Origin: Betaproteobacteria bacterium
Lineage (GTDB): Bacteria; Pseudomonadota; Gammaproteobacteria; Burkholderiales; Casimicrobiaceae
Reading direction: 5' to 3'
Length of the DNA stretch: 53,920 nt
Assembly: GCA_016192065.1 (NCBI GenBank)
Contig: JACPUX010000068.1
Span: 1-53,920 of the forward strand
Notes under the pieces: generated by a model
The model's database searches: none
Told to the model about the DNA's origin: nothing
The model's input: the letters and a program-made list of their open reading frames with translations, nothing else
Translations under genes and position numbers: made by a program
Shown here: one piece after another, positions 16,188 through 26,687 of the stretch
How the letters are laid out: every line of letters begins with the position of its first letter
Numbering within the stretch: the stretch's first letter is position 1

Positions 16188-17417
16188 ATGCAAACCAATC
16201 TGGCCGACTTCATCAAAGACACTCCGGCGGGACGCGAGGCCGAGGCGATCCTACGCGCCTGCATGCATTGCGGATTTTGTCTGGCGACCTGCCCCACCTA
16301 TCAACTTTTGGGCGACGAACGTGACAGCCCGCGTGGGCGCATCTACCTGATGAAACAGGTCCTGGAAGGCCAGGAGGTTTCCGCGCGCACCCAGGTCCAC
16401 TTGGACCGCTGCCTCACCTGTCGCAGTTGCGAATCGACCTGTCCCTCGGGGGTACGCTATGGCCGGCTGGTGGACATCGGTCGGGAAGTGGTTGATCACC
16501 AGGTCGGGCGGAGTTTGCGCCAAACGGTGTTCCGGGCGGGATTGCGCAAGTTTCTATTGTCGCCCCGGCTGTTCGGTCTGGCATTGGGCCTGGGCCGTCT
16601 GTTCCGGCCGCTGTTGCCAGAAAGCCTGCGGCGTAACGTACCCCCCCGGCACGATCCGGGGGCTTGGCCCAGCGCCCGGCGCACCCGCCGCATGCTGCTG
16701 CTCGAGGGCTGCGTGCAACCGGCGCTGACCCCTTCGATCAATGCCGCGGCGGCGCGCGTGCTCGATCGCGCCGGGATCAGTCTCGAACACGTGTCGGAAG
16801 CCGGCTGTTGCGGCGCGGTCAGCCATCACCTGGGCGCCCAGGCCGAGGCGCTGGCGCGCATGCGTCGTAACATCGACGCTTGGTGGCCGTTACTCGAAGC
16901 GGGGGCGGAAGGTCTGGTCATCACCGCCAGCGGCTGCGGCGCCATGGTCAAGGATTACGGGCATCTGCTCGCCGGTGATCCGGGCTACGCCGCCAAAGCC
17001 CGCCGGGTGGCCGACGCGGCGCGTGACATCGCTGAAGTGGTCGCCCAGGAATGGCCGCGCCTGAGGCCGCTGGTGCAGGGAGGCCGCCTGCCGGTCGAGA
17101 CCCTGGCGTTTCACGCCCCCTGCACGCTGCAACATGCCTTGAAGTTAAAGGGCGGCGTGGAGACGCTGCTCGCCGATTTGGGTGTGCGCTTGGCGCCGGT
17201 GGCGGACTCGCACCTGTGCTGCGGTTCCGCGGGAACTTATGCGATTCTGCAAGCCGAATTGTCGCAGCGCCTGAAAGCCAACAAACTCGCGGCGCTCCAG
17301 GCGGGCAAGCCGCAAATCATCCTTACCGCCAACATTGGTTGCCTCACCCACCTGCAAAGCGGCACCGATCTGCCGGTGCGGCATTGGATCGAACTGGTGG
17401 ATCAGGCGCTGGGTTGA
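16188..17417 (+). CDS. glcF: Glycolate oxidase iron-sulfur subunit GlcF
   Basis: The 409-residue protein carries two [4Fe-4S] motifs at the N-terminus, CMHCGFC..C (25-35) and CLTCRSC..C (75-85), and two CCG-type domains (GCCGAVSHH, about 207; LCCGSAGTY) in the C-terminal half. It takes electrons from GlcD/GlcE to the quinone pool at the inner membrane. ATG 16188, with a family-typical MQTNLADF start, is chosen over the long upstream frame inside glcE. It is the last gene of the operon and converges on the next gene after only 10 bases. Confidence 0.95.
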   Translation: MQTNLADFIKDTPAGREAEAILRACMHCGFCLATCPTYQLLGDERDSPRGRIYLMKQVLEGQEVSARTQVHLDRCLTCRSCESTCPSGVRYGRLVDIGREVVDHQVGRSLRQTVFRAGLRKFLLSPRLFGLALGLGRLFRPLLPESLRRNVPPRHDPGAWPSARRTRRMLLLEGCVQPALTPSINAAAARVLDRAGISLEHVSEAGCCGAVSHHLGAQAEALARMRRNIDAWWPLLEAGAEGLVITASGCGAMVKDYGHLLAGDPGYAAKARRVADAARDIAEVVAQEWPRLRPLVQGGRLPVETLAFHAPCTLQHALKLKGGVETLLADLGVRLAPVADSHLCCGSAGTYAILQAELSQRLKANKLAALQAGKPQIILTANIGCLTHLQSGTDLPVRHWIELVDQALG

Positions 17418-17427
17418 GAAGGGCGCA

Positions 17428-20382
17428 TCATAAGTGCCAACCACGGTCGAGCGCCTGTGAGATCAAGACATCGAGAACCAAGGTGGTTTCTAGACGGCGT
17501 TCCTTGACCGCCGGGAGGTAATATTTGTCGTGAACACCGCGAAAACCAGTAGCGTCCTTTCCGAGCAGGTGTCCACACATGTTGGCGACAATCAAGGTCT
17601 GGAGGGCGGACCCGGAAAGCGTCGGACCTTGCCGTTCGAGTAAACTTTCAGAAATCGATCGAGCCTCAGCAAAATTGCGCGCGCCGAGCGCACGATAGAA
17701 GCTTAGCCAATGTGCCATTGTTTCATTGGTGCGCAGGCACGGGGATTCTGCTGAAATTCTGGACCAGATTTGCGCCAGCTCCTGGGGGTTCAGGTAGACG
17801 ATCATCCGGTGCGCGATTCGATTCAGAGAGTAGATCTGAGCCTTTTCGATTGAAGAACACGCTCCGGAGGCACGAAGCGTTGCCAACTCCTGCCAAACCT
17901 CGATCGAGAGCGGCTGGCTCTCCAGGCCGAGGATATGGTCACGAAGCTCCCTCGCGCGGGTGCTCGATTCCAGGCTTTCAAAGTAGCTTGAACTGTTCGA
18001 GCCCACTGGTCTTCCGGCCGCCGGCGCGCTTTTTATGCCCAGGGCCTCGAAGATCGGCACTCCACCCGTGCCGAGCTTGAGCAGGTGCGCCGCACCTGTC
18101 GAAAGAAATCGAAAGCGTGCCGAGTTCTGGTCGACAAAAGGAAAGAAATCCGAGTTTACCGGAGCCTCGACACGGCGAAGCAGCGGAGACCAAATGGCGC
18201 GGTTCCCCAAGTACTGTTGCTGAATCTCCGCGGGATCGTGAATTCCTATGCGGTCTAAGGCGGCCAGCACTTCAGGCTCCTGGGCGCCTTGCAGATCGAG
18301 TCGAGGAACTTTGCCGCGTGGTGACGCGACGATCAGAAGATCGCCATTGCTGGCAGCGTAGATGGCGTAGTCCGCGAAGTTCAGATCGAGCGCGTTGGTG
18401 ATGGAGGCGACAACCGGCAGTCCCGTTTCGTAGAGTTGCAGCCACTGCACAAACAAACCGTCCTGAGCCAAGTATCGCGATACGTGATGGTAGAACTCCA
18501 CGGAGAAGAGCGAGGACACCCCCGATACCCATGGATTCGAGGGCTCGGAAATGATCAGATCATACCTTTCACCTCGACCCGAAAAAAACGCGCGCGCGTC
18601 GTCGACGTGAATCGTTCCACGCGGATCGTCGAAGGCGCGTGGCACTATCGAGGCGAAGCCCACGCGCGCGGTTTCCACCATCGCGGATTCAATCTCGATG
18701 GTATCAACCTTACGAACCCGCGAGAAGGCAAGTACACCGTGCATGGTCATGCCGGAACCCAGGCCGATGTTGGCGACCTTTTCGGCCTTCGGCGCAAGAA
18801 ACATGGGGATCAGCGCGGCAAGGATCTGCGTTGGTTCGTCCGACACCTTGGCGCTCTTTGGCCCGATGGTGATGGAGGCGTCAGGCTTGCCGTTGGTCGC
18901 GATAACGACCTTGTTGTCACGCGTGCGCATCAGACTGATCGAGGCGGTTTTCCCATCCTGCCAACGCAGCAGCTCCAGGTTCGAAGCCATCGTGGCATTC
19001 CCGTAGCGATAGACGCCACCACCCATTCTGCGCGGATCGAGTTGCACGAGAGTCAAGCAGGTGACCCAGATCATGCCGAAAGCGATCGTCCAATTTGACC
19101 TGCTCCAGAGGCTCTGTCGCGAAGTGCCGATACCAATCAAATAGGCTCCCAGGACGCCGTCCAACAAGGTACCAAAGAGCATTAGCCCTTTGAGGCCGAC
19201 GCTGGGCAATAGCAAGTGCACGGCGATCAACACACCGATGATCGAGCCGAGCGTATTTGCGGCGTACACCTGACCGATAGCGCGTTCGCCCTGCGGGCTC
19301 CTCATCAGGATCAGCGTGAGAAGGGGAAGCGTCATTCCGGCGCAGAAGGTGGCCGGAAGCATTACCAATAGTGCGATACCGTGGCTCAGTATGGCGAAGT
19401 ATGCGTACCCGGTCTCGGTTCTTCCTATTCCGCTGAGAGCCCCGGCCATGAAGTCAAAGGTCAGGTTGTAGAGCGGCAACGTGAGGACGGCCAGGACGCC
19501 CATGGCGAGTTGTACCAGACCAAGAAAGCGCCGCGGGTTCGCGATTCGGTCGATCCGGCGCTTGATCCACAAGCCACCCAGCGCCAGACCGAGAATGAAC
19601 GCGGCAAGCATGAGCTCAAAGGAGCGGGTGGATGCGCCAAGAACCATGCTCAGCATGCGAATCCAGGCGATTTCATAACAAAACGACGCGGCACCTGTGA
19701 TCCCCGCGGCCCACAGAATCCATGTCATCGCTGGCGCGGCGGTCGTGACCTCGGGCAGGAGGGGGGGCGGCTTCCTCACCGCATGTCTGGCCACGATGTA
19801 CACGAAAAGAGCCAAAAGTATGTTGATGATGGCGGCGGTTAGTAGCGCGCCAGGCAGGCCAACCAGTGGGATGAGCCAGAACCCTGAGCTCAGGACCCCA
19901 GCGACGGCGCCGATACTGTTCGCAAAATAGAGCAGGGCGACCATTGCCCCGGCGGACCGGGGCGACTGTCTTGAAAGGGCACCAGTGAGCAACGGAAAGG
20001 TCGCCCCCAACAGGAGCGATTGGGGAAGAATAAGCATTCCCGCGAAGGCCAACTTGGCAAGGGTTGCGGCGGCGCCGGGATCGACGGCTGGTAATACTTG
20101 GTCGAGCAGGATGTCCGAAGAAAAGACGAAGATCTCATGGAATCCGAGTGCAATCACTCCAATGACGAACTCGACGATCGCATACGCCAACAGCAGGTTG
20201 CCGATGCGCGGGGTGAAGCGGGATATGAGCCAGGCGCCGACCGCCATCCCGCCCATGAAAATGGCAAGAACAAGGGTTTGCGCGTAGGCCGCGTGACCAA
20301 GAATGAGCTTGAGATAATGGGTCCAGACCGATTCGTAGATGAGCCCGGCGGCGCCGGAAAGCGCAAAGACAACTGCATACAT
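17428..20382 (-). CDS. Membrane-fused spermidine-synthase-like protein, copy 1
   Basis: A 984-residue protein in three parts. Residues 1-455 form a multi-helix MFS-like membrane region ([21 protein letters not shown] near the start). Residues about 500-700 are a Rossmann methyltransferase-like domain of the spermidine synthase family: nucleotide-binding NIGLGSGMT (about 537), acidic DTIEIE, DDAR and [14 protein letters not shown] (about 607). The remaining ~280 residues are helical, possibly repeats. ATG 20382 is chosen because it gives the same N-terminus as its neighbour, although the frame is open to 20439. It is a tandem paralogue of the next gene. The product may not be a polyamine, because the canonical aspartate region is altered. 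Confidence 0.85.
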   Translation of the reverse strand: MYAVVFALSGAAGLIYESVWTHYLKLILGHAAYAQTLVLAIFMGGMAVGAWLISRFTPRIGNLLLAYAIVEFVIGVIALGFHEIFVFSSDILLDQVLPAVDPGAAATLAKLAFAGMLILPQSLLLGATFPLLTGALSRQSPRSAGAMVALLYFANSIGAVAGVLSSGFWLIPLVGLPGALLTAAIINILLALFVYIVARHAVRKPPPLLPEVTTAAPAMTWILWAAGITGAASFCYEIAWIRMLSMVLGASTRSFELMLAAFILGLALGGLWIKRRIDRIANPRRFLGLVQLAMGVLAVLTLPLYNLTFDFMAGALSGIGRTETGYAYFAILSHGIALLVMLPATFCAGMTLPLLTLILMRSPQGERAIGQVYAANTLGSIIGVLIAVHLLLPSVGLKGLMLFGTLLDGVLGAYLIGIGTSRQSLWSRSNWTIAFGMIWVTCLTLVQLDPRRMGGGVYRYGNATMASNLELLRWQDGKTASISLMRTRDNKVVIATNGKPDASITIGPKSAKVSDEPTQILAALIPMFLAPKAEKVANIGLGSGMTMHGVLAFSRVRKVDTIEIESAMVETARVGFASIVPRAFDDPRGTIHVDDARAFFSGRGERYDLIISEPSNPWVSGVSSLFSVEFYHHVSRYLAQDGLFVQWLQLYETGLPVVASITNALDLNFADYAIYAASNGDLLIVASPRGKVPRLDLQGAQEPEVLAALDRIGIHDPAEIQQQYLGNRAIWSPLLRRVEAPVNSDFFPFVDQNSARFRFLSTGAAHLLKLGTGGVPIFEALGIKSAPAAGRPVGSNSSSYFESLESSTRARELRDHILGLESQPLSIEVWQELATLRASGACSSIEKAQIYSLNRIAHRMIVYLNPQELAQIWSRISAESPCLRTNETMAHWLSFYRALGARNFAEARSISESLLERQGPTLSGSALQTLIVANMCGHLLGKDATGFRGVHDKYYLPAVKERRLETTLVLDVLISQALDRGWHL

Positions 20383-20806
20383 TCGATACACGGCGTCTCC
20401 TCCTGCCAGGCAATGCTGGTTGTTTTCGTCAAAAGCCACTCCGGAGCAGCAAGTGGGGTGCTGAATGTTAGCCCATTGGCATGATCAAAGGCGAAGCGCT
20501 TGCCAACGACGCAGTGCCGCTTGTCGGGTAGGGTGCGCCTCATTCCGGTTAGCAGAAACGGCCCGGTGGACGGAACCCGTTCGTCGCAGCCCGCGATCTC
20601 GAAGGCGCCCTTAGGTTCGAGATTCGGAAGGAGTTCTCGAAGCTCACCGGTATTCCCTCGCTTTTCCACGCCACTCCCCACAAACTCGATTGTGCCCAGC
20701 TCACCCGCGCGTGGCCTTACATTCCGAACCGCGCTGGCTTGACCTGCCGGACATTCGGAAGGCGATTTGCCGGTGCTGCGTGTGTTGAAGCTGCTCGATC
20801 AGGGGC
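20383..20806. other. 424-base spacer between the two tandem paralogues
   Basis: The spacer holds no convincing gene. A short plus-strand frame ending at the TGA near 20813 ([17 protein letters not shown], about 20760-20813) reads like the C-terminus of a lost protein but is interrupted upstream by a stop. No promoter is clear for copy 1; a GGAGGAG run at about 20398-20404 may serve as its ribosome site. Confidence 0.3.
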
Positions 20807-23773
20807 TCAATTGACGGTTCTGGGAATCCGCCAGCCGCGCGCCTGCGCTGTTGCCAGGATCAGGTCCAATGCCAGCGAAGAGGGCATCCGGCCCTGGGCC
20901 AGGGCAGGAAGCAAATGCGCGCTGTAGCTCGCAAGAAAATGAGTTTCATCGTTGTTCAACAAATGACCAAGTAGACTGGTTGTGACCAAAGTTTCGAGCA
21001 TTTTGCGCGTGGGGAGGCGGTGCTCCTCGCTCAGAATCCTCTCGGCCAGAACGGTCCCGGACGAATAATCCCGAGCACTCAATGCCCGCAGTAATCCCAG
21101 CCAGCGAACCGCTCCAGGGCTGGCGCTCAGGCAGGGTGACTGGCGCGACAGCCGGTTCCAGACATGATCGAGCTCGGTTGAATGCAGAAATGGCACGATG
21201 CGGTTGGCGAGGTTGTGCAGCGCGTAGATTCTCGCGTCGTCATTCGCGGCACAGTCCTGCGTTGCACGGATCAGACCAAGTTCTTCCCAGATCTCCACCA
21301 GCAGATCCGGCGGGAGACCGTCGATCAAGTAGTCCCGGATGCGTCTCGCATAGACGGCAAGCTCGGCGGCTTCGTAGAAGGTGTTGCCGGCGATCGGCAG
21401 ATCACTTTGGGGGAGAGGTTTACCGGCCAGGGCCTCAAGCACGGGGACGAGCGCCATGCCTTGCGTCAGGAGCGAGGCGGTGCCTTGGTTGAGAAAGCGG
21501 AATCGTGGTGCTTCCTGGTCGACAAAGGGGTAATAGTCGGAGTTCACCGGGGCCGGCACAGAAGCCAACAGAGCTGACCAGGTCGCTTTGTTGCCCAGGT
21601 AGCGCTGCCGCAAGTCCTCGCTGCTGGCAAAGCCGATGCGTTCCAGGGGTTCCTTGAAAGAAGGAGCCGTGAGATCGACCGCGGGCGGCGGCCCCAGCGG
21701 CCGCTTGGGGCTGGCAACGATCAGCAGATCGCCATCGTTGGCGGCGTAGACCGCGTAATCGGTGAAGCTGGTCCCCAGTGCCCGGGTAATCGAAGCCATG
21801 ACCGGAAAGCCCGTTTCATAGAGCTGAATCCACTGCACGAACAGGCCATCTTCCGCGAGGTAGCGCACCACATGACGATAGAACTCGACCGAGAACAGCG
21901 AGGAAACGCCAGACACCCAGGGGTTCGAGGGTTCGGAAATGATCAGGTCGTAGCGATCGCGCCGGCCTGAGAAAAACGCCCGCGCATCATCGATGTGTAC
22001 CTTGCCACGCGGATCGCTGAACGCGCGTGGAATGACACTTACGTAGCCAAACTGCGCCGCCTCGACCATGGCCGGCTCGATTTCGATGGTGTCGACGCGG
22101 GTGACGCCCTTGAATCCGAGCACGGTGTGGGTGGTCATGCCCGAACCAAAGCCGATGTTCGCGACCTTGGCGATATCGGGCTTGTGCAGCATCGGAAGCA
22201 GGCCCGCCAAGGTCATGGTCGATTCGTCGGCAACCGGTGCGGTGCCGCTCGTGCTGATCGCCGCATCCGGTTTGCCGTTGGTGGAGATCACCACGGTTCC
22301 CTGCAGGTCCTTGACCAGCCCGATCGAAGCGGTCTTGCCGTCGAGCCAGCGCAATACCTCGATGCTCTCTTGCAGGGCCGGATTGCCGTAGCGATAAACG
22401 CCCCCGCCCATGCGCTTGGGGTCGAGCTGGGCGCCAAGCAGGCACAAGAGCCAAAGCAGGGCGAAGGCACCCGTCCACACATAACGTTTGCGCCAGGCCT
22501 GGTGTCCCGCCGCGATCACCAGAAATGCGCCCAGTGCGCCATCGAGCGCGGTGCCGAACAACAGCAGGCCCTTGAGCCCGACCGCGGGCAGGGCCAGATG
22601 CACCGCGGCGAGTACGCCGGCGATCGAGCCCAGGGTATTGGCCGCATAGACCTGCCCGATCGCCCGCTCGCCCTGCTTGCTGCGCAATAGAATCAGCGTG
22701 AGCAGCGGCAGGGTCATGCCAGCGCAAAACGTGGCCGGGAGCATCACCAGCAGCGCCAGGCCGTGACTCAATACCGCGAAGTAGGCGTACCCCGTTTCCG
22801 TCTTGGCGATGCCCGAGAGCGCGGCGGCCATCAGGTCGAAAGTCCAGTTGTACAGCGGCAGGGTGAGCACGGCCAAGGCACCCATGGCCAGTTGTACGAG
22901 GCCCAGAAACCGCCGTGGGTTGGCGATGCGGTCGATGTGCCGCTTGATCCAGAGCCCCCCCAGCGCCAGGCCAAGGATAAAGGCGGCTAGCATCAGTTCG
23001 AACGAATGCGTCGAAGATCCCAGAACCATGCTGAGCATCCTGATCCAGGCGATTTCGTAGCAGAACGAGGCTGCGCCGGTGATCGCCGCCGCCCAAAGTA
23101 CCCAGCCCAGCGGCCCGGCGCTGCGCTCCTCCCTCGTGGACGAGACGGGAAGATAGCCGTGCTCTCGCCTTGCCAGCAGGTAGACCGTGAGAGCCAGCAA
23201 CACGTTGATGCCGCCTGCAGTGAGCGAGGCCCCGGGAAGCCCAACGCGAGGTATGAGCCAGAAGCCCGAGAGCAATACTCCCGCCACCGCGCCAATGCTG
23301 TTGGCGAAATAGAGCAGTGCCACCATGGCGCCCGCTTCTTGCGGGCGAGTGCGGATCATTCCGCCGGTCAACAGCGGGAAGGTCGCACCCAGCAGCAGCG
23401 ATTGCGGCAGGATCAGCAGCGTGGCGAAGGCCAGCTTCGCGCAGGCCGAAGCCCATCCGGGGTCGAGCGCGGGCAAGACCTGATCGAGCAGCAGGGCCGA
23501 GGAGAACTGGAAGACCTCGTGAAACCCCAGAGCAATGAGCCCGATGATGCCCTCGACCAGCGCATATCCCAGAAGCAGGTTACGCACGCGGGAAGTGAGG
23601 CGCGAAACGACCCAGGCGCCCACCGCCATGCCCCCCATGAAGATTGCCAGCACCAGGGTTTGCGCGTAGGCCGCGTGGCCCAGGATCAGCTTGAGATAGT
23701 GGCTCCAGACCGACTCATAGATCAGGCCGGCCGCACCCGAAAAGGCGAAGATGGCGGCGTAGATGCGAAACAT
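20807..23773 (-). CDS. Membrane-fused spermidine-synthase-like protein, copy 2
   Basis: The 988-residue protein has the same three-part layout as its downstream paralogue: MFS-like membrane region (1 to about 455), methyltransferase-like domain (NIGFGSGMT about 537, [36 protein letters not shown] about 610) and a helical C-terminal region of ~280 residues ending TAQARGW. The membrane and catalytic parts are highly alike in the two copies; the C-terminal third has diverged more. ATG 23773 follows a GGAGG site eight bases upstream; the longer open frame into thrH is an artefact. Such fused proteins occur widely in proteobacteria, mostly uncharacterised. Confidence 0.88.
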   Translation of the reverse strand: MFRIYAAIFAFSGAAGLIYESVWSHYLKLILGHAAYAQTLVLAIFMGGMAVGAWVVSRLTSRVRNLLLGYALVEGIIGLIALGFHEVFQFSSALLLDQVLPALDPGWASACAKLAFATLLILPQSLLLGATFPLLTGGMIRTRPQEAGAMVALLYFANSIGAVAGVLLSGFWLIPRVGLPGASLTAGGINVLLALTVYLLARREHGYLPVSSTREERSAGPLGWVLWAAAITGAASFCYEIAWIRMLSMVLGSSTHSFELMLAAFILGLALGGLWIKRHIDRIANPRRFLGLVQLAMGALAVLTLPLYNWTFDLMAAALSGIAKTETGYAYFAVLSHGLALLVMLPATFCAGMTLPLLTLILLRSKQGERAIGQVYAANTLGSIAGVLAAVHLALPAVGLKGLLLFGTALDGALGAFLVIAAGHQAWRKRYVWTGAFALLWLLCLLGAQLDPKRMGGGVYRYGNPALQESIEVLRWLDGKTASIGLVKDLQGTVVISTNGKPDAAISTSGTAPVADESTMTLAGLLPMLHKPDIAKVANIGFGSGMTTHTVLGFKGVTRVDTIEIEPAMVEAAQFGYVSVIPRAFSDPRGKVHIDDARAFFSGRRDRYDLIISEPSNPWVSGVSSLFSVEFYRHVVRYLAEDGLFVQWIQLYETGFPVMASITRALGTSFTDYAVYAANDGDLLIVASPKRPLGPPPAVDLTAPSFKEPLERIGFASSEDLRQRYLGNKATWSALLASVPAPVNSDYYPFVDQEAPRFRFLNQGTASLLTQGMALVPVLEALAGKPLPQSDLPIAGNTFYEAAELAVYARRIRDYLIDGLPPDLLVEIWEELGLIRATQDCAANDDARIYALHNLANRIVPFLHSTELDHVWNRLSRQSPCLSASPGAVRWLGLLRALSARDYSSGTVLAERILSEEHRLPTRKMLETLVTTSLLGHLLNNDETHFLASYSAHLLPALAQGRMPSSLALDLILATAQARGWRIPRTVN

Positions 23774-23953
23774 GGGGTGTTCCTCCGGCCGATTATTGCT
23801 TTGTGTCCGCGGTTCCCGACGGAATTGGGCCGGGCGAGAGAGGCCAAATGGTACCCCAAGCGGCCCGGGTCGAGAAAGCCGCGCTGGCACCGCGGGAGTG
23901 GTCGCTCGTGTAAAATCGCCCCTGCCCGCGAAACCCTTCCCCTGGAGCCTCCC

Positions 23954-24562
23954 TTGTTGATCGCAGCCCTTGATCTCGAAGGCGTGCTCGTGCCCGAGAT
24001 CTGGATCGAATTCTCGAAGCGCACCGGCATCCCCGAGCTTTCCCGCACCACCCGCGACGAACCCGACTACGACAAGCTCATGCGCGGGCGCTTGGCCATT
24101 CTGCAGCAGCACCGCCTCGGCCTGCCCGACATTCAGGAAGTGATTGGCGCCATGGCGCCGCTGCCCGGCGCGCGCGAGTTTCTCGACTGGCTGCGCGAGC
24201 GTTTTCAGGTGGTCATTCTGTCGGACACCTTCTACGAATTCGGCATGCCCCTGATGCGCCAGTTGGGCTACCCCACGCTGCTTTGCCACAAGCTCGAAGT
24301 CGACGAAACCGGCGTGGTGCGCGACTACACCCTGCGCCAGCGCGAAGCCAAACGCGAATCGGTGCGCGCGTTCAAGGCGCTCAATTTCAAGGTGATCGCC
24401 GCGGGCGACTCCTACAACGACACCGCCATGCTGGCCGAAGCGCAGGCGGGCATTCTGTTCCGTCCGCCGCAGAATGTGATCGACGAATTCCCGCAGTTTC
24501 CCGTCACCCGCGGCTACGAAGAACTGGGCGCGGCTTTCCTGGCGGCGGCTGCGCGCATCTAA
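23954..24562 (+). CDS. thrH: ThrH, phosphoserine phosphatase / homoserine phosphotransferase
   Basis: The protein has 202 residues and a HAD-superfamily fold with motif [11 protein letters not shown] (nucleophile D7), motif [11 protein letters not shown] and the late motif [12 protein letters not shown]. The DLEG form of motif I and the LSDTFYEF and LLCHKLE blocks are those of Pseudomonas ThrH, which dephosphorylates phosphoserine and can pass the phosphate to homoserine. No ATG is available near the conserved N-terminus; TTG 23954 gives the family length and has GGAG six bases before it (TTG 23957 is equally possible). It is transcribed away from the spermidine-synthase-like gene. Confidence 0.93.
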   Translation: MLIAALDLEGVLVPEIWIEFSKRTGIPELSRTTRDEPDYDKLMRGRLAILQQHRLGLPDIQEVIGAMAPLPGAREFLDWLRERFQVVILSDTFYEFGMPLMRQLGYPTLLCHKLEVDETGVVRDYTLRQREAKRESVRAFKALNFKVIAAGDSYNDTAMLAEAQAGILFRPPQNVIDEFPQFPVTRGYEELGAAFLAAAARI

Positions 24563-24716
24563 AGCTCGGCCCGCGGTTCGTCGACTCCGGCCGCATCCCA
24601 TCTTGCATCGAGGCGGCTGGTCGGAAACCCCTGTGGCGGGTGTCCCGAAGCGCGCTAAACTGCGCGCTTCGCTGGCGCCGACCCGGCGCCGGGAAACAAG
24701 AACCGGAGGACTCACC

Positions 24717-26618
24717 ATGTCTTTGTTTCGCCTTGCCGCCCTGTTGCGGGGCGGCGCCGCGGCGCTGAGCCTTAGCCTCGGGCTGATCGCCGCCCCGGCC
24801 GCGGCCGCCGACACCATTCCCATGCGCGATTTTTTCCGCAATCCGGAAAAAGCCGGCTTCGAGGTTTCGCCCGACGGCAAATCCATCGCGTTCCTGCAAC
24901 CCTGGGAAAGCCGCCTCAACATCCACGTGCAGACCCGCGGCAGCAACGAGGTGAAACGCGTCACCGAGGTCAAGGACCGCGACATCCGGCAATACCTCTG
25001 GAAGGGCAACGATTACCTCGTTTACCTCAAAGATAGCGGCGGTGACGAAAACTTCCATGTCTACGTGGTTGACCGCCAGGGCAAGGGCACGCGCGAACTC
25101 ACGCCCTTCGACAAGGTGCGCGCCGGCATCATCAACCCGCTGGTCGACAGCGACGAAGAGCTGCTGGTGGGCCTCAACAAACGCAACCCCCAGCTCTTCG
25201 ATGTCTATCGGCTCAATGTGCGCACGGGTGACCTCAAGCTCGAGGTGGAAAACCCCGGCGGCGTCAGCCAATGGGTGGCCGACCACGACGGCAAGGTGCG
25301 CGCGGCGATCAAGACCGACGGCGTGAACCAGACGCTGCTCTACCGCGCCACCGAGAAAGATGCCTTCAAACCGGTACTCACCACCGACTTTCGCTCCTCG
25401 ATGACGCCGGCTTTCTTCACCTTCGACAATCAGCGCCTCTACGCCATGTCGAACCTCGGGCGCGATCGCCAGGCCGCGGTGGAGTTCGATCCGGCCACGG
25501 CGAAGGTAGTCAAGGTGATCTACGAACACCCCGAGGTGGATGTCTCCGCCCTGCGTTATAGCCCCAAGCGCAAAGTGCTCACCGTCGCCGGCTACATTAC
25601 CGCCAAGGCCGAGCGGCATTTCTTCGACCCCGAGTTCGAAACCATTTACCACCGGGTAAAAAAGGCGCTGCCCAATTATCAAATCGACTTTGTTTCGGTG
25701 GATCGCGCCGAGCAGGTGATGACGCTCGCGGCCACCAGCGACCGCAGCCGCGGCACCTACTACCTCTATGAGCGCCAGGGCGACAAACTCACCAAGCTCG
25801 CCGATCTCTCCCCCTGGCTGGCGGAGGACAAGCTCGCGCAGATGTTGCCCATCCAGTACAAATCACGCGACGGGCTCACCATCAACGGGTATCTCACCCT
25901 GCCGCCGGGCAAGCCGGCCAAACACCTGCCGGTGGTCATCAATCCGCATGGCGGACCTTGGGCGCGAGACGTTTGGCGCTTCAACCCCGAAGTGCAGTTC
26001 CTCGCCAATCGCGGCTATGCCGTGCTGCAAATGAACTTCCGCGGGTCCACGGGTTACGGTCGCAAGTTCTGGGAAGCCTCGTTCAAGCAATGGGGCAAAA
26101 CCATGCAAGACGACGTTTCCGACGGTGTGAAGCACCTCGTCGCCCAAGGCATCGCTGACCCCAAGCGGGTGTGCATCTACGGCGGTTCTTACGGTGGCTA
26201 CGCCACCCTGGCGGGCCTCGCCTTCTCGCCGGAACTCTATGCTTGCGGCGTGGATTACGTCGGTGTCTCCAACCTCTTCACTTTTCTGAAGACCATCCCG
26301 CCCTACTGGAAGCCCTACCTCGACATGCTGCACGAAATGGTGGGCCACCCCGAGAAGGACAAGGCGCTCCTGGAAGCCACCTCGCCGGCAATGCACGCCG
26401 ACAAGATGCGCGCCCCGCTCCTCGTCGCCCAAGGCGCCAAAGACCCGCGGGTGAACATCGACGAATCCAACCAGATCGTCGCAGCACTCAAGAAGAAAGG
26501 CGTGGATGTGCCCTACCTCGTGAAAGACAACGAAGGTCATGGCTTCTCCAATGAAGAGAACCGCTTCGAGTTCTACGAAGCGATGGAGAAGTTCCTCGCC
26601 AAACATTTGGGAAGTTAA
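24717..26618 (+). CDS. S9-family serine peptidase (prolyl oligopeptidase/DPP type), exported
   Basis: At 633 residues it has a signal peptide (about 1-36, ending APAAAA), an N-terminal beta-propeller region and a C-terminal alpha/beta-hydrolase peptidase domain. The catalytic triad is Ser491 in GGSYGGY, Asp576 in KDPRVNIDE and His608 in NEGHGF. This is the S9C/DAP arrangement of periplasmic dipeptidyl or acylaminoacyl peptidases, which trim peptides for uptake. A GGAGGA site precedes ATG 24717. It is monocistronic, followed by a strong hairpin at 26626-26652. Confidence 0.94.
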   Translation: MSLFRLAALLRGGAAALSLSLGLIAAPAAAADTIPMRDFFRNPEKAGFEVSPDGKSIAFLQPWESRLNIHVQTRGSNEVKRVTEVKDRDIRQYLWKGNDYLVYLKDSGGDENFHVYVVDRQGKGTRELTPFDKVRAGIINPLVDSDEELLVGLNKRNPQLFDVYRLNVRTGDLKLEVENPGGVSQWVADHDGKVRAAIKTDGVNQTLLYRATEKDAFKPVLTTDFRSSMTPAFFTFDNQRLYAMSNLGRDRQAAVEFDPATAKVVKVIYEHPEVDVSALRYSPKRKVLTVAGYITAKAERHFFDPEFETIYHRVKKALPNYQIDFVSVDRAEQVMTLAATSDRSRGTYYLYERQGDKLTKLADLSPWLAEDKLAQMLPIQYKSRDGLTINGYLTLPPGKPAKHLPVVINPHGGPWARDVWRFNPEVQFLANRGYAVLQMNFRGSTGYGRKFWEASFKQWGKTMQDDVSDGVKHLVAQGIADPKRVCIYGGSYGGYATLAGLAFSPELYACGVDYVGVSNLFTFLKTIPPYWKPYLDMLHEMVGHPEKDKALLEATSPAMHADKMRAPLLVAQGAKDPRVNIDESNQIVAALKKKGVDVPYLVKDNEGHGFSNEENRFEFYEAMEKFLAKHLGS

Positions 26619-26625
26619 GGAAGGC

Positions 26626-26652
26626 GAGGGCGCGCGGAGACTGCGCGCCCTC
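26626..26652 (+). terminator. Hairpin after the S9 peptidase gene
   Basis: GAGGGCGCGC and GCGCGCCCTC form a perfect ten-pair stem around a seven-base loop, seven bases after the stop codon. No T run follows, so it is a stable 3' hairpin that could act as a terminator or protect the mRNA end. Confidence 0.5.
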
Positions 26653-26687
26653 ATCGCCTCGGTCATCGTCCCTTTCGAGACCCCGCA

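Noticed and set aside
23774..25009. Minus-strand extension of the spermidine-synthase-like frame by 411 codons
   Set aside because: It runs opposite to thrH and the S9 peptidase start, both with strong motifs; the paralogue starts at the equivalent of 23773, where a good ribosome site is present.
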